Assembly: GCF_011405655.1 (NCBI RefSeq)
Contig: NZ_AP022829.1
Coordinates: 977,001-1,041,000 of the forward strand
Reading direction: 5' to 3'
DNA length: 64,000 nucleotides
Source of the DNA: Adlercreutzia hattorii
GTDB lineage: Bacteria; Actinomycetota; Coriobacteriia; Coriobacteriales; Eggerthellaceae
Shown: positions 17,723-24,123 of the stretch, piece by piece
Numbering within the stretch: position 1 is the stretch's first letter
Layout: every line of letters begins with the position of its first letter
Translations under genes and position numbers: made by a program
The notes under the pieces: generated by a model
What the model was told of the DNA's origin: nothing
Database searches by the model: none
What the model saw: only the letters and a program-made list of their open reading frames with translations

Positions 17723-17973
17723 AAATGGCTTGAAAATGACGAAACATCGGTTTTGCGGCCCTTAAAAGTTAGAATAAACTAACCTTCATCTGCGGTTTTC
17801 CGAGACAAATCACTCCTTTTTCGCTGCGGTGGGTGCCGTTTTGCCGATGTTTCGTGATTTCCAAGCCATTTCGCCCGAGAAAGCACCGTTCTGGCCGATC
17901 TTTCGTGATTTCCAAGCCATTTTCCCCGGGACGGTATCAACCTGGCCGATGTTTCGTCATTTCCAAGCCATTT
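17723..17973. repeat. 51-bp tandem repeats plus one inverted unit
   Basis: A 29-bp conserved block (GCCGATGTTTCGTGATTTCC...) recurs at 17843, 17894 and 17945, giving a strict 51-base period. The 22 bases between blocks are not conserved. A fourth block lies inverted at 17723-17750. The period is a multiple of three, so an open frame (17829-18107) repeats a 17-residue unit. The inverted unit and the unconserved spacers argue for a nucleic-acid element. It fills the 470-base gap between the MFS and ABC-F genes. Confidence 0.75.
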
Positions 17974-18038
17974 TGCTCCCGAAGGGCTTCAGTGCTCGTT
18001 TCGTTGAGGGGATGGAGCCGCTGGAAAGAGCCATGGTT

Positions 18039-18044
18039 TATAAT
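18039..18044 (+). promoter_or_regulatory. Possible -10 element for the ABC-F operon
   Basis: A consensus TATAAT (GGTTTATAATCG) lies 126 bases before the ABC-F start. The leader that follows contains a CTCGCG/CGCGAG hairpin. No -35 is clear. Confidence 0.4.
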
Positions 18045-18169
18045 CGATGGCGTATCGAATTGACTTGCGAAGCGTGCCTCGCGGCTTGGTGGAGGCGCGA
18101 GATGTGATAAACGAACGGGGCCGGCAATCCTGAGGTTGGGCGCGGTCTCCAATGTGAAAGGCGGCCTTC

Positions 18170-20071
18170 GTGGCGTTTCTTCTCGGTTGTGAAAAGGTGC
18201 GGGTGGAATTCCCCACGAAGACGGTGTTCGAGGGACTGTCCCTCGGGGTGGACGAGGGGGCCCGCATCGGTATTGTGGGCCAGAACGGCGATGGCAAGTC
18301 CACGCTTCTGCGAGTGCTCTCCGGCGACGTGGAAGTGGACGACGGCCGCGTCATCCGCACCCGCGGCGTGTCGGTGGGCATGCTCGGCCAGAGCGACGAC
18401 TTACGCGATGGGGACACCGTTGAACGGGCCGTCGTGGGGGACCGTCCCGAATACGAATGGGCCGGCGACCCTCGGGTTCGCGCCATCATCGCGGGGCTGC
18501 TCGAGGATGTGGATTGGAACGCGACAGTGGGCACCCTTTCGGGCGGCCAGCGGCGACGGGTCGATCTGGCCCGGCTGCTCATCGGTGACTGGGACGTGCT
18601 CATGCTGGACGAGCCCACCAACCACCTGGACGTGCGCGCCATCACCTGGCTCGCCGAGCACCTGAAGACCCGCTGGCGCCGCGGGGCAGGGGCGCTGCTC
18701 GTGGTGACCCACGACCGTTGGTTTCTCGACGAGGTCTGCGAGGCGATGTGGGAGGTGCACGGCCGCCGTGTCTGGCCCTTCGAGGGAGGCTTTTCCGCTT
18801 ACATCATGCAGCGGGTGGAGCGGGATCGCCTGGAGGCTCTGGCCGAGCAGAAGCGCCAGAACGCCCTGCGCCGCGAGCTGGCGTGGCTATCCCGCGGCGC
18901 CCGCGCCCGGGCCACCAAGCCCAAGTTCCACGTGGCCGCCGCCCAGGCGCTCATTGCCGACGTGCCGCCCTTGCGCAACGAGCTGGAGCTCAAGCGCATG
19001 GCCATGGCGCGCCTCGGCAAGCAGGTGGTCGATCTGAAAGGCGCATCGCTGCGCTTCGGGAACCGCGTCATCTTGGACGATGTCGACTGGATCATCGGCC
19101 CCGGCGATCGCTACGGCATCGTGGGCGCCAACGGCATCGGCAAGACGACGCTTCTGCGCATCATCCAAGGGCTGCAGCCGCTCGATTCCGGGCGCGTGAA
19201 AATCGGCCAGACCGTGCGTTTCGCCGTGCTGTCGCAGCATTTGGACGAGCTGCGCAAGCTCGGCGACGACCGCGTGCGCCAGGTGATCTCGCGCTACTCG
19301 CGGCGCACGATGCTCGACGGCAAGGAGATGACACCGGGGCAGCTGCTCGAACGGCTCGGGTTCACCAAAGATGACCAGAACGAGCCGGTGTGCGACCTGT
19401 CCGGTGGCCAGAAGCGTCGGTTGGCGCTCATGCTCATCTTGCTGGACGAGCCCAACGTGCTCATCTTGGACGAGCCGGGAAACGACTTGGACACCGACAT
19501 GCTGGCGGCGGTGGAGAGCCTGCTCGATGGCTGGCCCGGCACGCTTCTGCTCGTCACTCACGACCGCTACCTCATGGAGCGCGTGACCGACCACCAGTTC
19601 GCGCTCATCGACGGCAAGGTGCGCCACCTGCCCGGCGGCGTCGACGAGTACCTGAAGCTCGCGGAGGAAGCCGACCGTGAAGCGGCGAAAAACACTGAGG
19701 GCGGCCGCGGGGATGGCTCTGGAACTCGTCCTGGAAACGGCATCGCAAACCGTCCTGGTTCCTCCGTCGGGGGCGACCTTGGTCGCCCCTCGCCCGCGGC
19801 GTCCAATGATTCCGGGAATGCGGCCGCCCCTTCCACCCCTGCCCTCTCCGGCGGCGAGCAGCGCGCCCTGCGCAAGCTCATGGCTTCCAACGAGAAGAAG
19901 ATCGAGACCTTAAAGGGCAAGATCGAGAAGAAGCAGCTGGAAATGGCTGCCGCCGACCAGTCCGACTACCTGGTGCTCACCGCCATGCAAGAGGAGATCG
20001 CCGACTTCGAGGCTCAGATAGAATCCCTCGAGCTGGAATGGTTCGAAGCCGCCGAGAAACTGGGGGAGTAG
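18170..20071 (+). CDS. ABC-F family ATPase (Uup/EttA-like)
   Basis: The 633-residue protein has two ABC domains and no membrane segments, as in the ribosome-associated ABC-F group. Walker A motifs are GQNGDGKST and GANGIGKTT. Signature motifs are LSGGQRRR and LSGGQKRR, with Walker B segments LMLDEPTNHLD and LILDEPGNDLD. A Gly/Pro/Ser-rich linker (about residues 505-560) leads to a C-terminal coiled coil (SNEKKIETLKGKIEKKQ), as in Uup-type proteins. The start is GTG behind AAAGGCGG. Translation-factor and antibiotic-resistance roles cannot be separated from sequence. Confidence 0.9.
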   Translation: MAFLLGCEKVRVEFPTKTVFEGLSLGVDEGARIGIVGQNGDGKSTLLRVLSGDVEVDDGRVIRTRGVSVGMLGQSDDLRDGDTVERAVVGDRPEYEWAGDPRVRAIIAGLLEDVDWNATVGTLSGGQRRRVDLARLLIGDWDVLMLDEPTNHLDVRAITWLAEHLKTRWRRGAGALLVVTHDRWFLDEVCEAMWEVHGRRVWPFEGGFSAYIMQRVERDRLEALAEQKRQNALRRELAWLSRGARARATKPKFHVAAAQALIADVPPLRNELELKRMAMARLGKQVVDLKGASLRFGNRVILDDVDWIIGPGDRYGIVGANGIGKTTLLRIIQGLQPLDSGRVKIGQTVRFAVLSQHLDELRKLGDDRVRQVISRYSRRTMLDGKEMTPGQLLERLGFTKDDQNEPVCDLSGGQKRRLALMLILLDEPNVLILDEPGNDLDTDMLAAVESLLDGWPGTLLLVTHDRYLMERVTDHQFALIDGKVRHLPGGVDEYLKLAEEADREAAKNTEGGRGDGSGTRPGNGIANRPGSSVGGDLGRPSPAASNDSGNAAAPSTPALSGGEQRALRKLMASNEKKIETLKGKIEKKQLEMAAADQSDYLVLTAMQEEIADFEAQIESLELEWFEAAEKLGE

Positions 20072-20688
20072 TGGCCGCGTACAAGACCATAGCCGCTCCC
20101 GCCGAGGCGGAGATCGTCGAGAAGAAGAGCCGCTTCATCGGGCAGATCGCGCCGGTGTCCACCGAGGAAGAGGCGCTCGCGTTCATCGCTGAGGTGAAGG
20201 CGGCCCACCGCATGGCGCGTCACAACGTGTATGCCTATGTGCTGCGGGGCGGGCGCGTGCGCTACACCGACGACGGGGAGCCGGCCAAGACGGCGGGCAT
20301 GCCCACCCTCGAGGCCATTCAGCATGCGGGCTTGGAAGATGTGGCGGTGGTGGTCACCCGCTACTTCGGCGGCATTCTGCTCGGCACCGGCGGCCTGGTG
20401 CGCGCTTACACCGACGCCACGAAAGCGGCCATCGAAGCGGCGGACATCGTCACGGTGTCGGTCTGCGTCGACATCGTTCTGGAAGTTCCCTACGGTCTGT
20501 ACGAGCAGCTGTGCCGGGTGGCCGAGGGCTGCGGCGCGAAGCTTGCCGAGAGCGACTTCGCCGAGAACGTCCTGCTCACCTTCCGCATGCTCGACGGCAC
20601 CCAGGCCTCCTTCCTGGAAAAGCTCACCGAGCTCACCCGCGGCCAAAGTGAAATCATCGTGACGGAGCCCTTCGACGCGGCGTTCTAA
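20071..20688 (+). CDS. IMPACT/YigZ family protein
   Basis: The 205-residue protein begins at a GTG that overlaps the ABC-F stop codon by one base (TAGTG), so the two are translationally coupled. It has the family signature KKSRFIGQIAPV, then AHHN-type ARHNVYAYVLRGG, DDGEPAKTAGMP and VVVTRYFGGILLGTGGLVRAY. A C-terminal DUF1949-type domain follows. Bacterial members are implicated in translation or stress control, but the biochemical role is unclear. Confidence 0.88.
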   Translation: MAAYKTIAAPAEAEIVEKKSRFIGQIAPVSTEEEALAFIAEVKAAHRMARHNVYAYVLRGGRVRYTDDGEPAKTAGMPTLEAIQHAGLEDVAVVVTRYFGGILLGTGGLVRAYTDATKAAIEAADIVTVSVCVDIVLEVPYGLYEQLCRVAEGCGAKLAESDFAENVLLTFRMLDGTQASFLEKLTELTRGQSEIIVTEPFDAAF

Positions 20689-20700
20689 GGGGCGCGCCTG

Positions 20701-20709
20701 TGCTATAAT
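20701..20709 (+). promoter_or_regulatory. Promoter of putative antisense RNA 1
   Basis: An extended -10, TGCTATAAT, lies 13 bases after the stop of the IMPACT gene and points towards the 3' end of the oppositely oriented toxin-like gene. The -35 is poor, which is usual with an extended -10. Confidence 0.65.
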
Positions 20710-20715
20710 CGCTCT

Positions 20716-20822
20716 TGCCTAAAGAAGGGCGCCCCAAACGGAACGCCCTTCGGCGAGGGTGCCTAATCCTCGTCATTTTGCGAGGGGTTCCCGCCGTTAT
20801 TCGGCGGGTTCTCTCTTATTTG
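20716..20822 (+). ncRNA. Putative antisense antitoxin RNA 1
   Basis: The inferred transcript of about 105 bases starts after the extended -10 and ends at a CCCGCCG/CGGCGGG hairpin followed by TTCTCTCTTATTT (20789-20822). It is fully complementary to the 3' untranslated region and last 60 bases of the small gene on the other strand. This is the arrangement of RatA/TxpA-like type I antitoxins. Both ends are inferred from sequence. Confidence 0.6.
20720..20750 (-). terminator. Putative terminator of toxin-like gene 1
   Basis: On the minus strand an AAGGGCG/CGCCCTT stem lies 13 bases after the stop codon and is followed by CTTTAGG. The T tract is weak. The matching hairpin in copy 2 has a full T run. 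Confidence 0.55.
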
Positions 20823-20891
20823 GGCCAAAATGGCCACAATTAAGGAGGCCACCCCAAGCAAGACTTGGACTAAGGCCAGCGTATCGCTCAT
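20763..20891 (-). CDS. Small membrane peptide, putative holin-like type I toxin (copy 1)
   Basis: The 42-residue peptide starts MSDTLALVQVLLGV. One hydrophobic helix (about residues 5-23) is followed by charged IREN and a polar, Pro/Asn/Gly-rich tail. The leader AGGAAAGGGGGTGATGCAG before the ATG, and the single-helix layout, resemble the putative holin-like toxins of Firmicutes (TxpA/BsrG-like). A second ATG two codons earlier is too close to the GGGGG ribosome-binding site. It is divergent from queD and overlapped by an antisense RNA. Copy 2 at 23019-23147 is 42 residues with the same architecture. Toxicity is inferred. Confidence 0.72.
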   Translation of the reverse strand: MSDTLALVQVLLGVASLIVAILAQIRENPPNNGGNPSQNDED

Positions 20892-20938
20892 CTGCATCAC
20901 CCCCTTTCCTAGCTAGCATCGTGGTGGGGTGAATGCAG
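20892..20938 (-). promoter_or_regulatory. Leader hairpin that can hide the toxin 1 ribosome-binding site
   Basis: On the minus strand CTGCATTCACCCC (20926-20938) in the leader can pair with GGGGGTGATGCAG (20892-20904), which holds the ribosome-binding site. Twelve pairs form with one bulged base. The same pairing is possible in copy 2. This would keep the full-length mRNA untranslated, as known for several type I toxins. Confidence 0.65.
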
Positions 20939-20963
20939 AGGGCGTATGCTCCCTGCGAGGTTG

Positions 20964-20972
20964 ATTATAGCA
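20964..20972 (-). promoter_or_regulatory. Promoter of toxin-like gene 1
   Basis: The extended -10 TGCTATAAT on the minus strand lies 73 bases before the toxin start, giving a leader of about 65 bases. Confidence 0.65.
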
Positions 20973-21004
20973 TACAAATGTTCGTAGATTGGTGAGAATT
21001 CGAC

Positions 21005-21430
21005 ATGTACGGATTGAAGACGGAGAGCTCGTTCGATGCCTCTCATTTTCTGACCGATTACCACGGGAAGTGCGAGAACTTGCACGGGCACCGCTGGCGC
21101 GTGGTGGCCTATCTGGAGGTGGAGCACCTGCAGGAGGAGGGCACCTGCAAGGACATGGTGGTAGACTTCGGCGAGTTCAAAGCCGAGCTGCGCGCGCTGA
21201 CCGAGCGGCTCGACCACCATTTCATCGTGGAGGAGGGCTCCCTTGCCCCCGACACCCTGACGTGCCTCGAGCGTGAGGGCTTCGCCCTGTTCATCGTGCC
21301 CTTCCGCACCACGGCGGAGAACCTCGCGAAGTGGTTCTTCGACGCGCTCGCTGAACGCGGGTTGCCCGTGGCTCAGGTGGAGGTCTACGAGACCCCCAAC
21401 AACTGCGCCTACTACCGGGAGCAGCGATAG
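21005..21430 (+). CDS. queD: 6-carboxytetrahydropterin synthase
   Basis: The 141-residue enzyme makes 6-carboxytetrahydropterin from dihydroneopterin triphosphate, the first dedicated step to queuosine. Zinc ligands are His14 in FDASHF and His27/His29 in LHGHRW. The catalytic Cys23 lies in GKCENLHGH. LDHHFIVE and YETPNNCAYY are further family motifs. queE starts three bases after its stop. Its promoter was not identified; the divergent toxin promoter lies 33 bases upstream. Confidence 0.94.
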   Translation: MYGLKTESSFDASHFLTDYHGKCENLHGHRWRVVAYLEVEHLQEEGTCKDMVVDFGEFKAELRALTERLDHHFIVEEGSLAPDTLTCLEREGFALFIVPFRTTAENLAKWFFDALAERGLPVAQVEVYETPNNCAYYREQR

Positions 21431-21433
21431 CCC

Positions 21434-22219
21434 ATGGTGCCCGAGGAAGAGAACGACGGCCTGCTGGATGCTGAGCGGCATCAGGCGCGCCATACCATTG
21501 CTCCCCGTGCTCAGCTGTTCCCCGTGGCGGAGAAGTTCGTGTCCGTGAACGGGGAGGGCCTGGCGGCGGGGCGGCCGGCCGCTTTCATCCGGTTCGCCGG
21601 CTGCAACATGTGGTGCACCTACTGCGACACCCGCTGGGCGAACCATCCGCTGGTGGAAGTGGAGGGCTGGAGCGTGCCCGACCTCGCGGCCTGGGTGGCC
21701 GAGACCGGCGTGTCGTGCGTGACGCTCACTGGCGGCGAGCCGCTTTTGCAGCCCTACCTGCCCGATTTGGTGCAGACTCTGCTCGCAGTGGACGACCCGC
21801 GCCCCTTGCGCGTGGAAATCGAGACCAATGGCTCGCGCGACTTGAGTCTCATGGCGCATCTGCGTGAGGCCTGCGTCGAGGCGGGGCTGCCCGGCAGCCT
21901 GCATTTCACGGTGGATTGGAAGACGCCCACGGCCGGCGAGGCGGTGTCCGCCGCCATGCGCCGCGAGAACTATGAGCTGCTGGATACGCGCGATGCCGTG
22001 AAGTTCGTCGTGGGCACCGAGGATGATCTGGCCTTCATGGAGTGCTGCGCCGACGAGGCGGGCCTGTGGGATCGCTGCGCGGTGCTGGTGAGCCCGGTAT
22101 GGGGCGCTATCGAGCCGGCGGAAATCGCCGCCTACCTCATCGATCACGGCCTCGACCGCGCCCGTTTGCAGTTGCAGCTGCACAAGATCATCTGGCCCGA
22201 CGAGACGCGCGGGGTCTAA
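21434..22219 (+). CDS. queE: 7-carboxy-7-deazaguanine synthase (radical SAM)
   Basis: The 261-residue enzyme converts carboxytetrahydropterin to 7-carboxy-7-deazaguanine. The radical SAM cysteines are Cys57, Cys61 and Cys64 (CNMWCTYC). TLTGGEPLLQP is the SAM-binding GGE motif, and EIETNGS follows. The N-terminal VSVNGEG matches the usual QueE start region, but about 30 extra residues precede it. It is directly downstream of queD and 20 bases upstream of queC. Confidence 0.94.
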   Translation: MVPEEENDGLLDAERHQARHTIAPRAQLFPVAEKFVSVNGEGLAAGRPAAFIRFAGCNMWCTYCDTRWANHPLVEVEGWSVPDLAAWVAETGVSCVTLTGGEPLLQPYLPDLVQTLLAVDDPRPLRVEIETNGSRDLSLMAHLREACVEAGLPGSLHFTVDWKTPTAGEAVSAAMRRENYELLDTRDAVKFVVGTEDDLAFMECCADEAGLWDRCAVLVSPVWGAIEPAEIAAYLIDHGLDRARLQLQLHKIIWPDETRGV

Positions 22220-22239
22220 GGATCTGGAAGGAACGAACC

Positions 22240-22929
22240 ATGACCAAAACCAAAGCTCTGGTGCTGTGCTCCGGCGGCGTCGATTCCACGACGCTTTTGG
22301 CCCGGGCTGTGAGCAAGTACGGAGCGGAAAACGTGTATGCGCTTTCCATCAGCTACGGGCAGAAGCATGTTCGCGAAATTGAGGCGGCCCGCACCGTGGC
22401 GGCCTATTACGGCGTGCAGCAGCGCTTCCTCGATTTGGGCGCCATCTTCGCCGACAGCGACTGCTCGCTTTTGGATCATTCCGATGCGGCGGTTCCCCAG
22501 TCCAGCTACGCCGAGCAGCAGGCCGCTGGCGACGGCGGTCCGGTGAGCACCTACGTTCCCTTCCGCAACGGGCTCTTCCTTTCCTCGGCTGCCTCGATGG
22601 CCCTTTCCCTCGGCTGTTCGGTGGTCTATTACGGCGCCCACCACGACGACTGGGCCGGCAATGCCTATCCCGATTGCTCGCTGGAGTTCGTGGAGGCCAT
22701 GAATCGCGCCATCGTGGAGGGCACCGGCGGCGAGCTTCGCTTGGAAGCCCCGTTCGTCACTTGGTCGAAGGCCGATATCGTGCGCGAGGGCTTGGCGCTG
22801 GGGGTGCCCTACGAGCTCACCTGGTCGTGCTACGAAGGAGGAGAGGCGCCCTGCGGCCGCTGCGCCACCTGTCTCGACCGCGCCGCCGCCTTCGCCGCCA
22901 ACGGCGTCGAAGACCCGGCGTTGGGGTAG
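22240..22929 (+). CDS. queC: 7-cyano-7-deazaguanine synthase
   Basis: The 229-residue enzyme makes preQ0 from 7-carboxy-7-deazaguanine, ammonia and ATP. The ATP-binding P-loop is SGGVDS (residues 11-16). Zinc-binding cysteines are clustered in SCYEGGEAPCGRCATC near the C-terminus. YGAHHDDWAGNAYPDC matches the substrate region. The ATG at 22240 is preceded by GGAAGGAACG. The toxin-like module copy 2 separates it from queF. Confidence 0.95.
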   Translation: MTKTKALVLCSGGVDSTTLLARAVSKYGAENVYALSISYGQKHVREIEAARTVAAYYGVQQRFLDLGAIFADSDCSLLDHSDAAVPQSSYAEQQAAGDGGPVSTYVPFRNGLFLSSAASMALSLGCSVVYYGAHHDDWAGNAYPDCSLEFVEAMNRAIVEGTGGELRLEAPFVTWSKADIVREGLALGVPYELTWSCYEGGEAPCGRCATCLDRAAAFAANGVEDPALG

Positions 22930-22937
22930 CGCTTTGC

Positions 22938-22966
22938 TTGTGGCGATCTGGTTTCTGTGGTAAAGT
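22938..22966 (+). promoter_or_regulatory. Promoter of putative antisense RNA 2
   Basis: TTGTGG and TAAAGT are separated by exactly 17 bases, with TGG before the -10 giving an extended form. The position matches the antisense promoter of copy 1. Confidence 0.6.
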
Positions 22967-22972
22967 ATGTCT

Positions 22973-23075
22973 GCCTAAAAAAGGGACGCCCCAACGGAGC
23001 GCCCCGTGGTGAGGGTGCCTAGTCCTCACCGTTGTGATTGGAGTTCCCGCCGCTGGTCGGCGGGTTCTCTTTTAT
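22973..23075 (+). ncRNA. Putative antisense antitoxin RNA 2
   Basis: The inferred RNA of about 100 bases ends at a CCCGCCG/CGGCGGG hairpin (23046-23064) followed by TTCTCTTTTA. It is complementary to the 3' end of toxin-like gene 2. Its 5' part differs enough from copy 1 that each antisense RNA may act best on its own partner. Confidence 0.58.
22977..23005 (-). terminator. Terminator of toxin-like gene 2
   Basis: On the minus strand a GGGGCGC/GGGGCGTCCC-type hairpin with G-U pairing ends in TTTTTT, 13 bases after the stop codon. Confidence 0.65.
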
Positions 23076-23147
23076 CAGAGCCAGAACGGCTACGATAAAG
23101 GTGGCAGCTCCAATCAGGACTTGGACTAAGGCCAGCATATCGCTCAT
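23019..23147 (-). CDS. Small membrane peptide, putative holin-like type I toxin (copy 2)
   Basis: The 42-residue peptide starts MSDMLALVQVLIGA. It has one hydrophobic helix (about residues 4-24), then IKENPPTSGG and a polar tail ending GED. Compared with copy 1 the helix start and the ENPP...GGN turn are kept, while the tail differs. The leader AGGAAAGGGGGTGATGCAG is identical to copy 1. It is divergent from queF and overlapped by a putative antisense RNA. Purifying change within the helix (V/I/L swaps) suggests a functional peptide. Confidence 0.7.
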   Translation of the reverse strand: MSDMLALVQVLIGAATFIVAVLALIKENPPTSGGNSNHNGED

Positions 23148-23194
23148 CTGCATCACCCCCTTTCCTAGCTAGCATGGTTGCGGGGTGAATGCAG
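23148..23194 (-). promoter_or_regulatory. Leader hairpin that can hide the toxin 2 ribosome-binding site
   Basis: On the minus strand CTGCATTCACCCC (23182-23194) can pair with GGGGGTGATGCAG (23148-23160), as in copy 1. The loop between them has changed (GCAACC for ACCACG), but both pairing strands are unchanged. Confidence 0.62.
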
Positions 23195-23220
23195 TGGGCT
23201 TTGTGCTCCCTGCAATACTC

Positions 23221-23229
23221 ATATTAGCA
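23221..23229 (-). promoter_or_regulatory. Promoter of toxin-like gene 2
   Basis: TGCTAATAT on the minus strand aligns with the extended -10 TGCTATAAT of copy 1, 74 bases before the start codon. Confidence 0.5.
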
Positions 23230-23280
23230 TACATGCGTTCGATATACAAGTATGATGGTAAAGAATATTGGAGTTGCAAG

Positions 23281-23952
23281 ATGAAACCAATGGATATGGC
23301 TGAAGCGCTGTTTGGCAGCGATGATGATGCAACGGGGAAGCCCGAGGGATCGGTGGATACCTCGGCCATGGCCGCCATCGCGGCCCATCTGGCTCGCGAG
23401 GACGCCGGTTCTGCGCCGGCCGCCCCTGCCCCTGCCCCCGCGGCTGCCCCGGCCGGGCGCGACCAGGTCGAGACCCGCGCCGGCGGCGTCACCTTGCTCG
23501 GCAACCAGCACACCCAATACCCGACCGACTACGATCCGTCGGTGCTGGAGACCTTCGAGAACAAGCACCCGGGAAACGACTACTTCGTGAAGTTCAACTG
23601 CCCCGAGTTCACGAGCCTGTGCCCCATCACCGGCCAGCCCGACTTCGCCACCATCTACATCTCCTACGTGCCCGATGTGCGCATGGTGGAGAGCAAGTCG
23701 CTCAAGCTGTACCTGTTCAGCTTCCGCAACCACGGCGACTTCCACGAGGACTGCATGAACATCATCATGAAGGACCTCATCGCGCTCATGGATCCGAAGT
23801 ACATCGAGGTCTGGGGCAAGTTCACCCCGCGCGGCGGCATCTCCATCGACCCATACTGCAACTATGGACGCCCCGGCACCCGCTGGGAGGAAGTGGCCTG
23901 GACGCGCCTGTCCCAGCACGACCTATACCCCGAGAAAGTGGACAACCGCTAG
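23281..23952 (+). CDS. queF: NADPH-dependent preQ0 reductase with N-terminal extension
   Basis: The enzyme reduces preQ0 to preQ1 before insertion into tRNA. The core (about residues 70-223) has the nucleophile Cys114 in [14 protein letters not shown], Asp121, and the [20 protein letters not shown] region of type I QueF. About 65 extra N-terminal residues are Ala/Pro-rich ([14 protein letters not shown]) and probably flexible. The ATG at 23281 has GGAG upstream; a longer reading would run into the toxin promoter region. The que pathway here is complete from QueD to QueF. Confidence 0.93.
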   Translation: MKPMDMAEALFGSDDDATGKPEGSVDTSAMAAIAAHLAREDAGSAPAAPAPAPAAAPAGRDQVETRAGGVTLLGNQHTQYPTDYDPSVLETFENKHPGNDYFVKFNCPEFTSLCPITGQPDFATIYISYVPDVRMVESKSLKLYLFSFRNHGDFHEDCMNIIMKDLIALMDPKYIEVWGKFTPRGGISIDPYCNYGRPGTRWEEVAWTRLSQHDLYPEKVDNR

Positions 23953-24123
23953 GCGCTGTGCGACTCGCTGCCGAGCGTCGATTGACGGCTTGCGATGAGC
24001 TGCCCGGGCGGTGCCGTGGGAAATTGCCGCGCCGCCGTCGTGCTGCGGTGACAGAATGCGAGCTTTATGCGAAAATACCTTCCGAACTACGAAGAAGAAC
24101 GCACGTAAGGTAGCTAGCACATT

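Noticed and set aside
17829-18107. Protein made of 17-residue repeats (FRDFQAI units)
   Set aside because: Only the 29-bp nucleotide block is conserved. The spacers vary freely as protein, a fourth block is inverted, and there is no ribosome-binding site.
20940-21005. preQ1 riboswitch before queD, or before queF
   Set aside because: No H-type pseudoknot with a CAYYCCA-like loop was found. The space upstream of queD is filled by the toxin promoter and leader.
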